Part shown: piece after piece, positions 1 to 10,734 of the stretch
Position numbering within the stretch: position 1 is the stretch's first letter
How the letters are laid out: every line of letters begins with the position of its first letter
Assembly (NCBI GenBank): GCA_016748015.1
Contig: JAAOMT010000586.1
Location: 310,001-374,000 of the forward strand
Reading direction: 5' to 3'
Length of the DNA: 64,000 nucleotides
Origin: Geosiphon pyriformis
Lineage: Eukaryota; Glomeromycota; Glomeromycetes; Archaeosporales; Geosiphonaceae
Notes under the pieces: generated by a model
Databases searched by the model: none
The model's input: the letters and a program-made list of their open reading frames with translations, nothing else
Told to the model about the DNA's origin: nothing
Program-made: the position numbers and the translations under genes

Positions 1-394
1 ATTAAAACCTATAATGAAACAATTAGAAACGAACCGTTCTCAGGTTTTAAGAATTTGGATGTTAATAATAAACTTGGTGAAAATTATATTATAAACTTTA
101 ATATACTCAATTTCTTTCTTTGTGTGGATAAGATATTTTTTAACCAAGTTAGCAACTTTTGAATATTCAATGGTTGGAAAAATGTCCAAATTTTCTCTGA
201 TGACAATCAATGCTCCTTCAAGTCAGTCGAGCGATGAAGTTGAAAACTTGATTTGAATATTTTTGTATGGGTATAGAATAAAAAACATTTTGGCTCTAAT
301 AAAAAATTCACAATCAGAAAACACCTGAAAATCTATTCAATTGCTTGAATAATAAAAGTTTAAAGCGTTCGACAGATAATATTTTACTCGGTTT

Positions 395-768
395 TTCTTT
401 AGAACATGGGATTGGAACTATTTCTGATTCAACAAAAGAATTTTGAAAATTTCAGAAAGCAGCGAATGCAAAAGATTCTTTTGGACAGATATTTTTAGGT
501 TATTGTTACAACAATGGAATTGGTGCTTCACAAGATCGAGGAAAAGCATTTGAACTCTATTCAAAAAGCAGCAGAGAGGGGAAATACTCTTGCACAATAC
601 AATCTTGGATGGTGTCATGAAAATGGATTGGGAACAACGAAAAACTTAGAAAAATCATTTGAAATCTATTCAAATCTTGGAAATTTTTATCGAAATAGAT
701 GAAGAACAATGAAAAACTTAGAAAAACCATTTGAAATCTATTCGAAAGCAGCAGAGACAAATAACTTA
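395..768 (+). pseudogene. Sel1-repeat protein fragment (decayed)
   Basis: Two to three Sel1-type (TPR-like) repeats can be read: a GYCYNNGIG...GKAFELYSK unit near 495-565, then AAERGNTLAQYNLGWCHENG followed by NLEKSFEIYS near 566-680, and a shorter near-copy NLEKPFEIYSKAAE near 715-755. The first and second units lie in different frames, best explained by one extra A in the A-run near 560. TGA interrupts the reading near 448 and 700. Sel1 repeats are protein-binding scaffolds, and in Glomeromycotina they are commonly fused to kinases. Here the gene is broken, probably a relic of such a fusion. Confidence 0.7.
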
Positions 769-954
769 AGTTATCGAATTGATTTTCCTGATTTGAATGC
801 CCTTAATCTCACTTTACAGGATCAGAATGACTTAGAACGTTTTATTTTACAATTTCGAAATCGAGGATCAAAATGCCCGGATAATTCTAAAGGAGCATTT
901 TTGGATTTTGAAAGCTTTCTTTGACCAGCTTTCAGATGATTTCAAGTGTCTTAA

Positions 955-1080
955 TGTGGTAACTTGGGTGGATCTCCTATATGTCCATTTTGTGATACTT
1001 GTAAAAGGGATAATAATGTATTTGAAGCCGGCTTGCCGAAATGTCCAGAATGCTATCGCACATTAAAGAATTCACTTTAG
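955..1080 (+). pseudogene. Zinc-ribbon-like cysteine cluster fragment
   Basis: An open stretch ending in TAG encodes a cysteine pattern C...CPFCDTC...KCPECYRTLKNSL. The paired CxxC motifs suggest a small zinc-binding module. It follows the Sel1 fragment in a different frame and precedes a kinase glycine-loop fragment, so it may be one exon of the same decayed locus. No start codon belongs to it. Its function is unknown. Confidence 0.4.
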
Positions 1081-1180
1081 TCTAACTATTGTGAATCATC
1101 ACGAATAGCAGAAATATTAATATTGATCATTATATAGATAATACATAGAAACTTTCTAAAAGCTCTAGGGAATGCCTAGA

Positions 1181-1253
1181 ATGGGATTTCTGCTGACGAG
1201 AGATCAAATTTTTAAAAAAGGTGGGAACGGAGGATTTGGTGTTGTTATAGAAG
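1181..1253 (+). pseudogene. Protein-kinase glycine-loop exon fragment
   Basis: A short open stretch reads MGFLLTRDQIFKKGGNGGFGVVIEG, whose GNGGFGVV matches the nucleotide-binding glycine loop of eukaryotic protein kinases. It ends at a possible donor (G|gtatat), but only AT-rich DNA follows: I see no VAIK, HRD or DFG motif downstream. It is most likely the orphan first kinase exon of a decayed Sel1/kinase gene. Confidence 0.45.
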
Positions 1254-1894
1254 GTATATTATAATATTTTATATAACTATAATTAAAATAATATTATATA
1301 ATTTTGAAGTTATAATTAAGCATTACATTATTTACAATTTATTAAAATTTTATATTTATATTTATATATTTTAATTTATAAATATTGTTTTAATCAATAA
1401 TTATTTTATTGATTATATAAACAAAAACCAAATACTTTATTATTATTAATAAATAAATCTTTTTATGAAAATGAAAAATATATTATCAGTTATTAAAACA
1501 AATTTGTATAAATATAAAATTATAAACAATGACTTGATATATTTGATCATAATTAATAATGTATTCACATTGCTATTTAATACAAAATGGTACTTTGATT
1601 CATTAAAACTTGTAAATGTTAAGCAAAATATAACAATTTAATGTACGACTTTATAATGCAAAATGACAACCTGATTATGAAGCATCTTAAATAAAATTTT
1701 TGGGCTCTCAGCTTTGCTGAAATTAACTATGACAGCTAGAACTTCCATACTTGGACAATTGTTTTTTCTTGAAATAGACCAATTATAATCCCAAAGTGTT
1801 TTAACTTTCTATTCAGCGAAATATATATAACGATCACAAAGATAAGGATTGAGAACTCAAATTGAAGTAAGTAAGATAAATAAATAAAAAATAT
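1254..1894. other. AT-rich spacer
   Basis: Very AT-rich DNA between the kinase fragment and the 3' end of the WASP gene. I see no coding exon or RNA gene. The part next to 1894 probably contains the WASP 3' untranslated region. Confidence 0.6.
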
Positions 1895-4293
1895 TTATTC
1901 GTCCCATTCTTCATCGTCTTCATCTTCATCGTCCTCGTCTGTGGGAAAGATTAAACATAATCATTAATCATACAATATGTGCAAAATACCTATTGTCAGA
2001 AAGCTATTTAAAAATGGTAAATCATAGATTTTAGCAAGTTTACCTGAATCATTACGAATTGCGATTGAACGCTCAAGAAGAGCTGAAGCTAAAGCCTGAG
2101 CTAGACCACCACCATTAGTTGCTGAAGAGGGGGTGGCCGGTTCAGCTTCATCATAAGTTGCCGAACGCGATTTTGGTTCTCCAACCTGTTGAAAGCTTAG
2201 TGTTATCAATTTCAATTTCAAATACAACATATTCTTAAATCAAAAAACTCACCAATCTCAAATTAGCCCCACCGACCCCGCCAATTTTTTTGATTTCTGA
2301 CAACATATTATTTCTAGCAGAATTAGAGGATGGAAGATCACCATTAGAAGGTGGTGGCGGTGGCGGTGGCGGAGCGCCAACATTTTGATTAATAACCGGA
2401 GGAGGAGGCGGAGGAGGAGGTGGTGGTGGTGGTACACTTCCAGGTAAAGTCGAGATTGGTGGAGGGATAACAATACGAGCAGGGGGGATGGGTGGAGGTG
2501 GTTGAACAATTCTTGCAGGTGGAATTGGGGGTGGTGCTTGAGGTGGTACTTGGGGTGGTTGAAACATTGGAGGACGTAATGGTGGCGGTGGAGGTGGTGG
2601 TGTAGCTTGTTGAATAGGAGCGATGGATGTGGTAGGTGGTGGTGGTGGTGGTGGTGGTGGAACATTTGGTCTCACAACGGGTGTTGGAGGTGGCACATTT
2701 TGCCTAACGATTGATGGAGGTGGACTTGGTGTAACTTTTTGAGGAGGTGGAGATGGCAATACATTTTGAGATGGAGGTGGCGTTTTTGAGACGGGAGGGG
2801 ATGGAGATAAATCGCGTGTAGGAACGGTAATAGGCATCAATGATTTACGTTGTGGTGGAGGAGGTGGCGGTGATGCCTTCCTTGCACGTGGTGGAGGAGG
2901 TGGTGGTGGTTGACGTTTACCTCCTTTATTTACAGGTGGTGGTTGAGGTTTTGGCTTACCAGCAGGAACTGGTGATTTACGTGCCGTTTGATCTGCAATT
3001 CCCCCACTCTGTGCTACAAAGTCTTTAATGAATTGCGCATTTTTTGCGATTTCTTCCTGAAATGAGGCCAAATTTTTTAATTTATTACGAAATAAAGTAA
3101 TCAGGAAATTTTTTGTCTAATGAAGGTTACCTGACTCACACCCAATTGACCCAATTGATCAAACAAATCTCTCCAGGAAGGATCAATATTTTGCACCTTT
3201 TAAGATTTTTAATTCAAAAATTAAGTAAATATCAACATTTAACCCTTGTCCTTTAGATTAAATAAAAATAAATTAGCTTACATCATAGCCCGTATCGGGA
3301 TTCCAACCAATATGACCGAGATGTCTAACAATGAAAAATCATTAAAAAAGATCTCTTGGGAATTCAAACCAATAAGAAATATCCTTTGAAACCTGAAATC
3401 TGTAGGTGTACTAATAGACGCCTTGTCAACTCTACTTTTTTTGCCCTTTTTCGGTTTTTTCGATGAACCTCCTCCAAAAAAGCCACCACCTTTGACATCA
3501 TTTTCTTTCGTTTTTGAGGATTTGACTATTTTGAAATGTGGTTAAAACAAGGGGTAACAATTTACAATTGAATGATCTTGGTTATATTAGAGTATCCAAA
3601 AAGGTAAAATAAATTTGTTTTTTCATGAATACCTTTGGCAGCGATCTTTTCGCGATTTATCACCTTTTTGGAAAATACTGAGGCCTCATTGTCATCTGCA
3701 AAGGAGAATGCTGCGACATATTGCTTTTTAAAAAAAACCATCAGATAAAGGTAATTTTTACAATTTCGATGGAAATCCCCTTAACTCACTTACATCAGTG
3801 GCAAATGTGTGAAAAAAAGTAGTATCAATATTATATTGAAAATCTTGATATAGTTCTTGCTCCCAAATAACACCAAGGTCATTCTAATAATTTTGTTTCA
3901 ATATATAAAGATCAAAGAAATAATGAAATTGTTAATGATGGTGGAAGAATGAAAAAAGAAGTATGTTACTCACGTTCAAATCTACAATGCGGAAAAAAAA
4001 TGAATTCCGTTTCAAATCACGAAGAAAAACTACAGCACCAACAATGTTGGCATAAGTCCAAGTATTTGGGTCAGGATGCGCGACATAAAGCCTAGCCACA
4101 GTCGCTGTTATGATTTTCTATATAAGCAAAAGCGCCAAAGAGTAAAATGAGTAAAGGCTAGATTTAAACAGGAGGCGGTAAAACTCGTAAAATAGAAACG
4201 AAATTTCTAATAGAAACGTACATTTGTAGCGGTCGGAAGAGCCTTCTTGATTGTGGGTTTATCTTTGGGATCGGCGAGAGTTACTGAAGGCAT
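1895..4293 (-). CDS. LAS17: WASP/Las17 actin nucleation-promoting factor
   Basis: Ten exons join in frame: 4222-4293, 3974-4117, 3794-3883, 3633-3723, 3393-3525, 3282-3324, 3131-3196, 2253-3056, 2044-2185, 1895-1938 (542 aa). Order: N-terminal WH1/EVH1 domain (about residues 1-125); basic linker; a CRIB-like Rho-binding motif (ISTPTDFRHLGHIGWNPDTG, about 170-190); a long polyproline region in exon 8; a WH2 actin-binding motif (RNNMLSEIKKIGG...LRLV); a central helix (GLAQALASALLERS); and an acidic tail ending DEEWDE, whose Trp is the Arp2/3-contacting signature. WASP proteins switch on Arp2/3 to build branched actin at endocytic patches. Budding-yeast Las17 lacks CRIB, so direct GTPase control is plausible here. 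The start follows from WH1 beginning near residue 10. A good GT-AG series closes the frame. Confidence 0.93.
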
Positions 4294-4528
4294 CTTTCAA
4301 GGGAGTTCTTGAAATATTTGCTCAGGAAAATACCCTCAAGTTTATGCATAAATTTATAATCAATAAACTCGATACAAAGCCGCCAAGAATTTGTACTCCT
4401 TGATGTAATTGTATAACAATATATAAATGATATATTGGAAATTGGAAAAAACTTGCTTTATTTTACTCAAGAATTCTTTAAATTTTTTAAAGATTATATG
4501 ATTAGACAATCATTTACAATTTTTTTTT

Positions 4529-5621
4529 TTATAAAACGACATAACGCGTTTGACCTCCACCTCGTACTTCCTTCAATTTACCAACATGCCTCAAGATCGC
4601 CAGAATTGCGCGCCCGGCAACATCTAGTTTGAAGTTGATCTTGAGGTTGTTGATTTTAAGATCATTCTCGGTAATAAAATACTTTCCTTATAGAAAGGGA
4701 ACCAAAAAATTTTGAACAAGGAAATTCCTCACAGCCATTAAACAAAGTGATCAATGTCTAACTGAGCAGTTTCATCATACCTTTAGTTTCTTCATTGATC
4801 GCCTCTTTATATTCCTAAATAAAAATCAAAAATCTTTTCATTTAGTAGAGGATACTAACTAAAGGCTATTGTCATTAAAATCAAAACTATTGATTAATAC
4901 ATGCCCAATAGCGCGCCTTTAAGCTCTGATTCATACTGCTAGGATTCATCTTAAGAATGCGATACTTATCTGCTAATAGTTTATTCAGATCATCAATAGC
5001 CTCGTTAACTTTATCCCGAGTAAGACGATTTGCAATGTACCTAAAACAAAAGATTTATAAATGAACTTTGAAGATGCAAATAAATTTAGTGATGGGGAAA
5101 AGATACTTTGGAACATTTTCAAAATCGGGAACAGTGAGATATGATATGAGAAAGGATAATGCTGTGGTTGATCTTGTGAGCTGTGACAAAACAACAGGCT
5201 GTGGTAATCTTTCATGATAAATCTGCGAAACATCTTCAAGTACATTTCGGTTAAATAACATTCTTGGAAGGTTTGATTGTTGCCTACAAAATAGCAAGTT
5301 TACACGAAAAGGAAGCAGCATTATAATGGACCTTAAAATTTGATTTCTCATAATGAAATGCAGATTTTGCGTTGAAATTCCCCCGCCCGTGAAAAAAACG
5401 GACTTGCTAGTTTCTACGAAGATATCCCTTAGATTTCCAGGCAAATGTTTTGGGAGATGACGACTTATGCTTTTTAAGTGTTCGTGTTGAACTTTTAGCT
5501 TTTCTTTCATCTCCTGTCGAGCGTTGTTAAGAATGAGTTTAGAATCGTGCATTTCTGATTTTTTGAGATTTAAGTTGAGGTATGTAAAGCCTTGATGATA
5601 ATTGATGAGAAAATCATAGGT

Positions 5622-5658
<37 letters not shown>

Positions 5659-5971
5659 AATAGACAGTTTATAATGTCAGAAAACAACACTGCCAACCTG
5701 AGCACGTTCAATTGCAGCTTTTTCTTCTTGTAGGAACGTTGTCATGTATGAAACATGAGTCTCTAGCTCGCTAATAGCGTGACGAAGCTCAACGAGTATT
5801 TTTTCCGTACTTTCTGAAGTGCCTTTTACCAAAGAATTATAAAAGAATAAAAAAGACTGAAGCAAGGTGACAGTATATTATCTTGTTTATTAGAATACCT
5901 TCAGCGCGAAGAAGCATAGAATTCTTGAGCTCACTAACGCGTTCATTGAACATTCGCATCATTACTTCCAT
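4529..5971 (-). CDS. SKA1: SKA1 kinetochore/spindle protein
   Basis: Proposed exons: 5899-5971, 5691-5813, 5332-5554, 5107-5283, 4905-5040, 4781-4814, 4529-4686 (about 307 aa). The N-terminal part (FNERVSELKNSMLLR..., then ELETHVSYMTTFLQEEKAA) matches the SKA1 coiled coil that trimerises with SKA2 and SKA3. The C-terminal 120 residues match the SKA1 microtubule-binding winged helix: VPKYIANRLTRDKVNEAIDD, KYRILKM, INEETK, KYFI, and near the end AILAILRHVGKLKEVRGGGQ followed by TRYVV. SKA couples kinetochores to microtubules at mitosis. The start is uncertain because upstream ATGs are out of frame. The exon 2 donor was chosen to keep frame, the exon 5 donor appears to be GC (TGG|gcatgt), and the 48-bp intron 5284-5331 has no stop, so retention would also stay open. 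Identity is secure; splice details are less so. Confidence 0.85.
5623..5657. repeat. Poly(T) tract in a SKA1 intron
   Basis: About 35 consecutive T on the plus strand (poly-A on the coding strand) lie inside the intron between SKA1 exons 2 and 3. It may be a length-variable homopolymer or a retroposed tail remnant. The exact length in the assembly should not be trusted. Confidence 0.85.
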
Positions 5972-6218
5972 TTCTTCAACTGAGGGATAGTTAGGTTAAA
6001 ACAAAAAATAATAACCGTTTTGTTCATTCGCGTTCTTTAGCCAATCATTATCTGCGATGCAAATATTAGTATTTAACTAATTTCATAGTTTGATGCCTTG
6101 ACGTCTTCCTTTGTTACATAAAAGAGGAAAGTCACTCTAGCACACCATTACCTTTTTCTTGAAGAAGTTGAACAAGTTAAATAATCTCTTTCTCCCCTTA
6201 GTCATTTAATAAAGGAAA
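5972..6218. promoter_or_regulatory. Shared divergent promoter region (SKA1 / MIR gene)
   Basis: SKA1 reads left and the MIR-domain gene reads right from this 247-bp interval, so both promoters must lie here or within the first introns. No clear TATA element is visible. Short reading-frame scraps on the minus strand (DNDWLKNANEQNG near 6020-6055) could be an extra SKA1 5' exon. Confidence 0.5.
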
Positions 6219-7134
6219 ATGGGTGAAGTTCATTATGGCAGCTTCCCAAAAGATTCGCAAATTCGAATCGGCTCACATATTGCTCTCAAGCACAACATGA
6301 CAGGTAGGTTCTTATCGAGTCGTCTAGTAAATTATACTACAGGCTCCAAACAACAGGTGAGAATATTTTTTTTATCTTTCGTTTGGTTTTTCAATTTTGG
6401 AGCTAGAAGGTTTAAAAAAAACTTCTTTCAATACATCAATATAACACGTTTGATTTTTCACCTTTACTCACCTAGTTGGGGGTCACTTTTTTTTATTGCA
6501 GTTAGTTTATACCAATCAATGGCATCCCCAAAAAGAGGATATTTGGATTGTTATCCCAGCATTACATAAACATAAGAATCCCGACGACACTGTGCCTTAT
6601 GGGTCTCAAATTCGTCTAAAACATAAAGTTACCCGTCGTAATTTACACTCTCATTCAGGTCACGAGTCACCAAAGTCTAATCAACAAGAAGGTATGCTTG
6701 AGACGCTTTGATGTTTGTTTTCTGACTCAAAAATCCAAAAAATTAACGCAAAAGTTTTTCCTCATTTCCATTCAAAATCATTATTTGGATCATGAAGCCA
6801 CTTGCTTTGGTGATGATAAAAATAGTGATTCGAACGATAATTGGATTGTTCGACGTCATAGTTATACTGGGAATTATGATGATTCTGGATATTGGTGCGT
6901 TGGGGATATAATAAGCTTGTTTCATGTAGAAACTGGCAAAGCGCTTCATAGTCATGATATCAAGCTGGATTCAGATTATAACGAAGTGACTTGTTTTGGT
7001 AAGGGATACGAAGAAAATGATAAGGTAATTATCGTTTTTATATTTCAAATTTGATCGGACGTTTTAATCAAAAATCATTTTGTTTTTTCTCATGATATTC
7101 TTTGTAATTTTAGTGGCTCGTCAACTTTTTCTAA
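6219..7134 (+). CDS. MIR-domain protein (SDF2-like beta-trefoil)
   Basis: Four exons, 6219-6356, 6502-6691, 6798-7024 and 7114-7134, give 191 aa. Three MIR repeats are visible: GSHIALKHNMTGRFLSSRL, then YGSQIRLKHKVTRRNLHSH, then VGDIISLFHVETGKALHSHD, with Trp-containing strands (IWIVIP, NWIVRRH, KWLVNFF) between. This is the beta-trefoil found in SDF2, protein O-mannosyltransferases and IP3 receptors. SDF2 acts in ER protein folding. Here no signal peptide and no catalytic or membrane segment is seen, so location and ligand are unknown. The exon 3 acceptor (catgaag|CC) was chosen because it restores the repeat in frame; the other junctions are clean. A large MIR family is known in Rhizophagus. 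Confidence 0.85.
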
Positions 7135-8838
7135 ATTTTGTTTACATTGAAAAAATTATTATTTTTACTATTTTTGTATTTTGAATTACTGCTTTATTTT
7201 TATTAAAACAATTTAAATAAGTTAAAAAATTTGTTGTTAAATCAGTTTGTGTTTTTTTAATTTTGGTTTTAAGCTCAATTTAATAATACTTAAAAACAAA
7301 AAATAAATTTAAAACTGTGTTATTTATTTTATTAATAAACATTAATTATATATTTGTTAATATTTGTTTTAAAAATATAAAAAAAATTTTTTATATTATT
7401 TTTATATTTAGAAATATTAAGTTATTATAAATTAAGTTAAATCTAACTTATTGTAAAAATTATAAACATTTTAGTTATATAAAATTAAAATGTAATTTTT
7501 TTAAAAACCAGTTTAAAAAAATTGTTAAATATATATTATTGTTGATATTTATGTTAAAAAAATATATTATATTTTGTATTCTGTTATGTTTAATAAAAAG
7601 TTTTAAACTTAAATAATTTTATTAATGTTTTTAAAATAATTTGGTTTTAAAGTTTTTGTTTTTCTTTAAAATTTTTTTTAAATAAAATATTAAAATTGAT
7701 TTTTAAATTAAATATTTTGTTGTTTTTGGTTCAAATATAATTTTAATTTTTTTTCTTTTTTTTGTTTCTTTTAATAAAATTAATAACTTATTATTTTTAA
7801 GTTTTAGTAATTTTAGTTTTTTGTTTTGAAGTTAAACAGTTTAAAAACCAAAATAATTAAACTTATAAGTTTTTTTAATATTTTTAATAACTAATTTAAT
7901 TTAAAAAATTATATTATATAACATAAAAGAAATAAATATTCTTATTAAACAAGTAAAACTATTATATAATTAACTTGTTTTAGTTGTTAGTAATAATAAT
8001 TTAATTGTAATTTTACATAAAATATATTTTTAAATAAGTTTGCTTTTTTAAATTCAATTTAATTTAGCTTAGATTTGTTTAAAAAGTTATATATAAAATA
8101 CGTAAATTATAATTATTTATAAGATTTTTGAATTTTATATTATAGTTAATAATAAAATTATATTTTGTTAAAACATTAATAAAAAAAGATTTAATATTTT
8201 TTTAAATTATTGTTTGGTTTTATTAATTTTAAATTAGTTACCAAAAACAATATAAAGCTGTTTTATGTAAAATTTATATTTGAAATTTTTTTAAATATTG
8301 TTATCAAAATTAGGTTTGTTAATTTGTTATTGAAATTAAAATTTTGAAAAATTCCAAATTTGGTAAAAAACTTTTTATTATAAATACTATTATAATTATA
8401 AAATTCAAATTATTTATAAAACCAATTTTTTTGATTTAATATAATGTTTTAAAAGTATTTGTTTAAATATATTATTTTTAACCAATTAATTAATTTAGTT
8501 TTGTATGTTCAAATTGCTAATTAATTTGCTGTACTATTTGTAATTATTTTTATAATTTAATAAAAAAATAAAAAATTCAAAGTTTGGTTTTAATAATAGT
8601 AATACTCGCAGAAATCTTAAAAAAAATTGACCTTTTTTCAATTTAATACACTTGAAAAAGATAAAACCCCGTTGAAAAGTTTGAATAATGCAGAATCCAA
8701 AGAAAATAAACCATTTTAACTTTAACCATTAAATATTTTTTTGAATGAAAAAAACCTTAATACATTAGAATACAGTCATATGATATTAAAATATGATCCG
8801 AATCTAATCTGCAAATAAAAATTCTTTGACGTTTAGAT
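7135..8838. other. AT-rich intergenic spacer
   Basis: A 1.7-kb stretch of A/T runs without open reading frames of coding character. I see no tRNA, repeat array or transposon end. The last 200 bases, where GC rises a little, are the likely glyoxalase II promoter. Confidence 0.6.
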
Positions 8839-10243
8839 ATGACTTTAAGAAACTTGTTCAAAAAACGCCTTTTCGGCTGGTCACCAAATTCGCTGTTAAT
8901 CCCACGTTATATCCCTAAAAGGCAATTACATCAGGTGGATATTATTCCGGATCTCCCCCATGACATTTAAACATTAATAGATGGGTTTTGAAAGGTTAAC
9001 TTCTACTCTTGTGAAAATTGCCTAAAGTCTTTGACCAATCTCAATATGAAAGTTATTCCAATTCAAGGTATCGTCTTTCCAAATTTGCTAAAATCGTCAT
9101 ATCTAAAGGCGAAATATATAACTTTTTTTGTTTATTTCTGTTCAACCCATCAAAGTCCTCGAGGATAACTATTCTTACCTTGTAGTAGACAAAGAAACTA
9201 GAGAAGGTATGCAAGTTAAAACTTACGGTTTGATTGAATGATGAGAGTCGATAAAATTAGCCCTTCAACAATGATAATATCATGTTAAAGCCCATTTCAA
9301 GTTTCCGGGCTCAGGATGTTTTACCCTCTTCCGATTTTCCAATATATCAATCAATACATCGTGACGAACTTATTTTACATTAGCCGCAGTTGTCGACCCA
9401 GTCGAACCAGAGAAAGTACTATCCGTTGTGAAGTCTGAAAACCTGGAACTTAAACATTTAATTACTACTCATCATCATTGGGTAAGTCCAATTAAAGGTT
9501 AGATGTTCAAATTTCTCCAAATTTCTCCAAATTTCTGTATTATTAAGGTCATTAATGGGGTTATTCACCAAATTTAAAACAATCCCAAGGATCATTCGGG
9601 TGGTAACGAAAAAGTCTTCAAAGCTGTTCCCGGTATAGCCGTTTATGGTGGTGATGAACGCATACCTTCATTAACAAGAAAAGTCCGAGATGGTGAAGAA
9701 TTCAAGATTGGAAATATTACTGCAAGAGCGCTCTACACCCCTTGTCATACTACCGGCAGCGTCAGTTTCTTTTTAGAGGATGATGATGATAAAGCTGTGT
9801 TTACAGGTCAAATTATTTTTAAAATTAATTTGATTTCATCAAATATTCTCAAATAATTAATACTTTAATCGGACCCAGGTGATACCTTGTTCATTGGTGG
9901 TTGCGGAAAGTTCTTCGAGGGATCAGGTGCCGACATGCACAACTCTTTAAACAGAGTTCTGGGGAGTCTTCCTCCCGAAACCAAAGTATACTGTGGCCAT
10001 GAATATACCGCCTCTAATCTCCGATTTGCCGCCTCTGTTGATCCCGACAACAAGGTATTAAAAGAGAAAATTGCATGGGTCGCTGAACACAAACAGACAG
10101 TGCCAAGTACAATTGGAGACGAAAAAAAGTTTAATCCTTTCATGAGAGTTGATACAGATGTCATTAAACAAGCAACGGGTAAAGAGGATCCAGCGGAGAT
10201 TATGACTGTCTTGAGAGAGCTGAAAAATAAATTTAGAGGATAG
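8839..10243 (+). CDS. GLO2: Glyoxalase II (hydroxyacylglutathione hydrolase), possible mitochondrial and cytosolic forms
   Basis: Exons 8839-8934, 9028-9067, 9156-9206, 9384-9481, 9590-9806 and 9879-10243 give 288 aa; starting at the ATG at 9046 gives 250 aa, the usual cytosolic length. The enzyme hydrolyses S-D-lactoylglutathione to D-lactate and glutathione, the second step of methylglyoxal detoxification. Metal ligands are seen in THHHWDHSGG, in the TPCHTTGS histidine, in FTGDTLF, and in YCGHEYT. The C-terminal HAGH domain (NLRFAASVDPDN, then NPFMR) follows. The optional first exon encodes 32 residues rich in Arg/Lys and lacking acidic residues (RNLFKKRLFGWSPNSLLIPR), a good mitochondrial presequence, joined in frame through six codons to the conserved MKVIPIQ start. 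Identity is firm; use of the leader exon is inferred. Confidence 0.93.
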
Positions 10244-10734
10244 ACTCAATTAATCAAAGCTTGAGTTGCTCGATCCAAAAAAGTGGATAGTTGGTTTTTA
10301 CGCTACACATGGTATTTAGAATTATTGTCATCCAAGACAAAGTGTACTTAAAACAGAAATTTAATAACATTTTGGATTACGAAGATTGGACCCAAGTCAA
10401 AACATTTCAAATTTCCTTTCAAAATAAAAAATTATGGTTTAGACTCAACGTAAATTACATATATTATATATTATTATACTTTTGATATATTCTCTAAATT
10501 AATACAAGCTGTGTAACTCACCAAAAAGCTCCAATAAAAACAAATATTTTAAATTTTGGATGATTATTAAAATGCGGTAGGTTTTGTGAGTGAATACTAT
10601 TCATGATTAATAATGATTAATAATGACGATGTTGGGACCTGTAATTTGGTGACATCCGTGACGGATCCTATTGTCCCAAGTTTTTTCCCTACCCTCAAAA
10701 TATTTCGCTCTCAATTCTTGCAAAGCAAGTAGAA

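Noticed and set aside
2235-3071. Long plus-strand and shifted-frame ORFs across the proline-rich WASP exon (His-rich or Val-rich proteins)
   Set aside because: They are shadows of the CCA/CCT-rich polyproline codons; only the minus frame connects to WH1 and WH2 exons.
7135-8838. AT-rich block as a possible centromere or replication origin
   Set aside because: No repeat structure or other signal beyond base composition; similar blocks occur at 15.1-15.7 and 22.3-23.9 kb.
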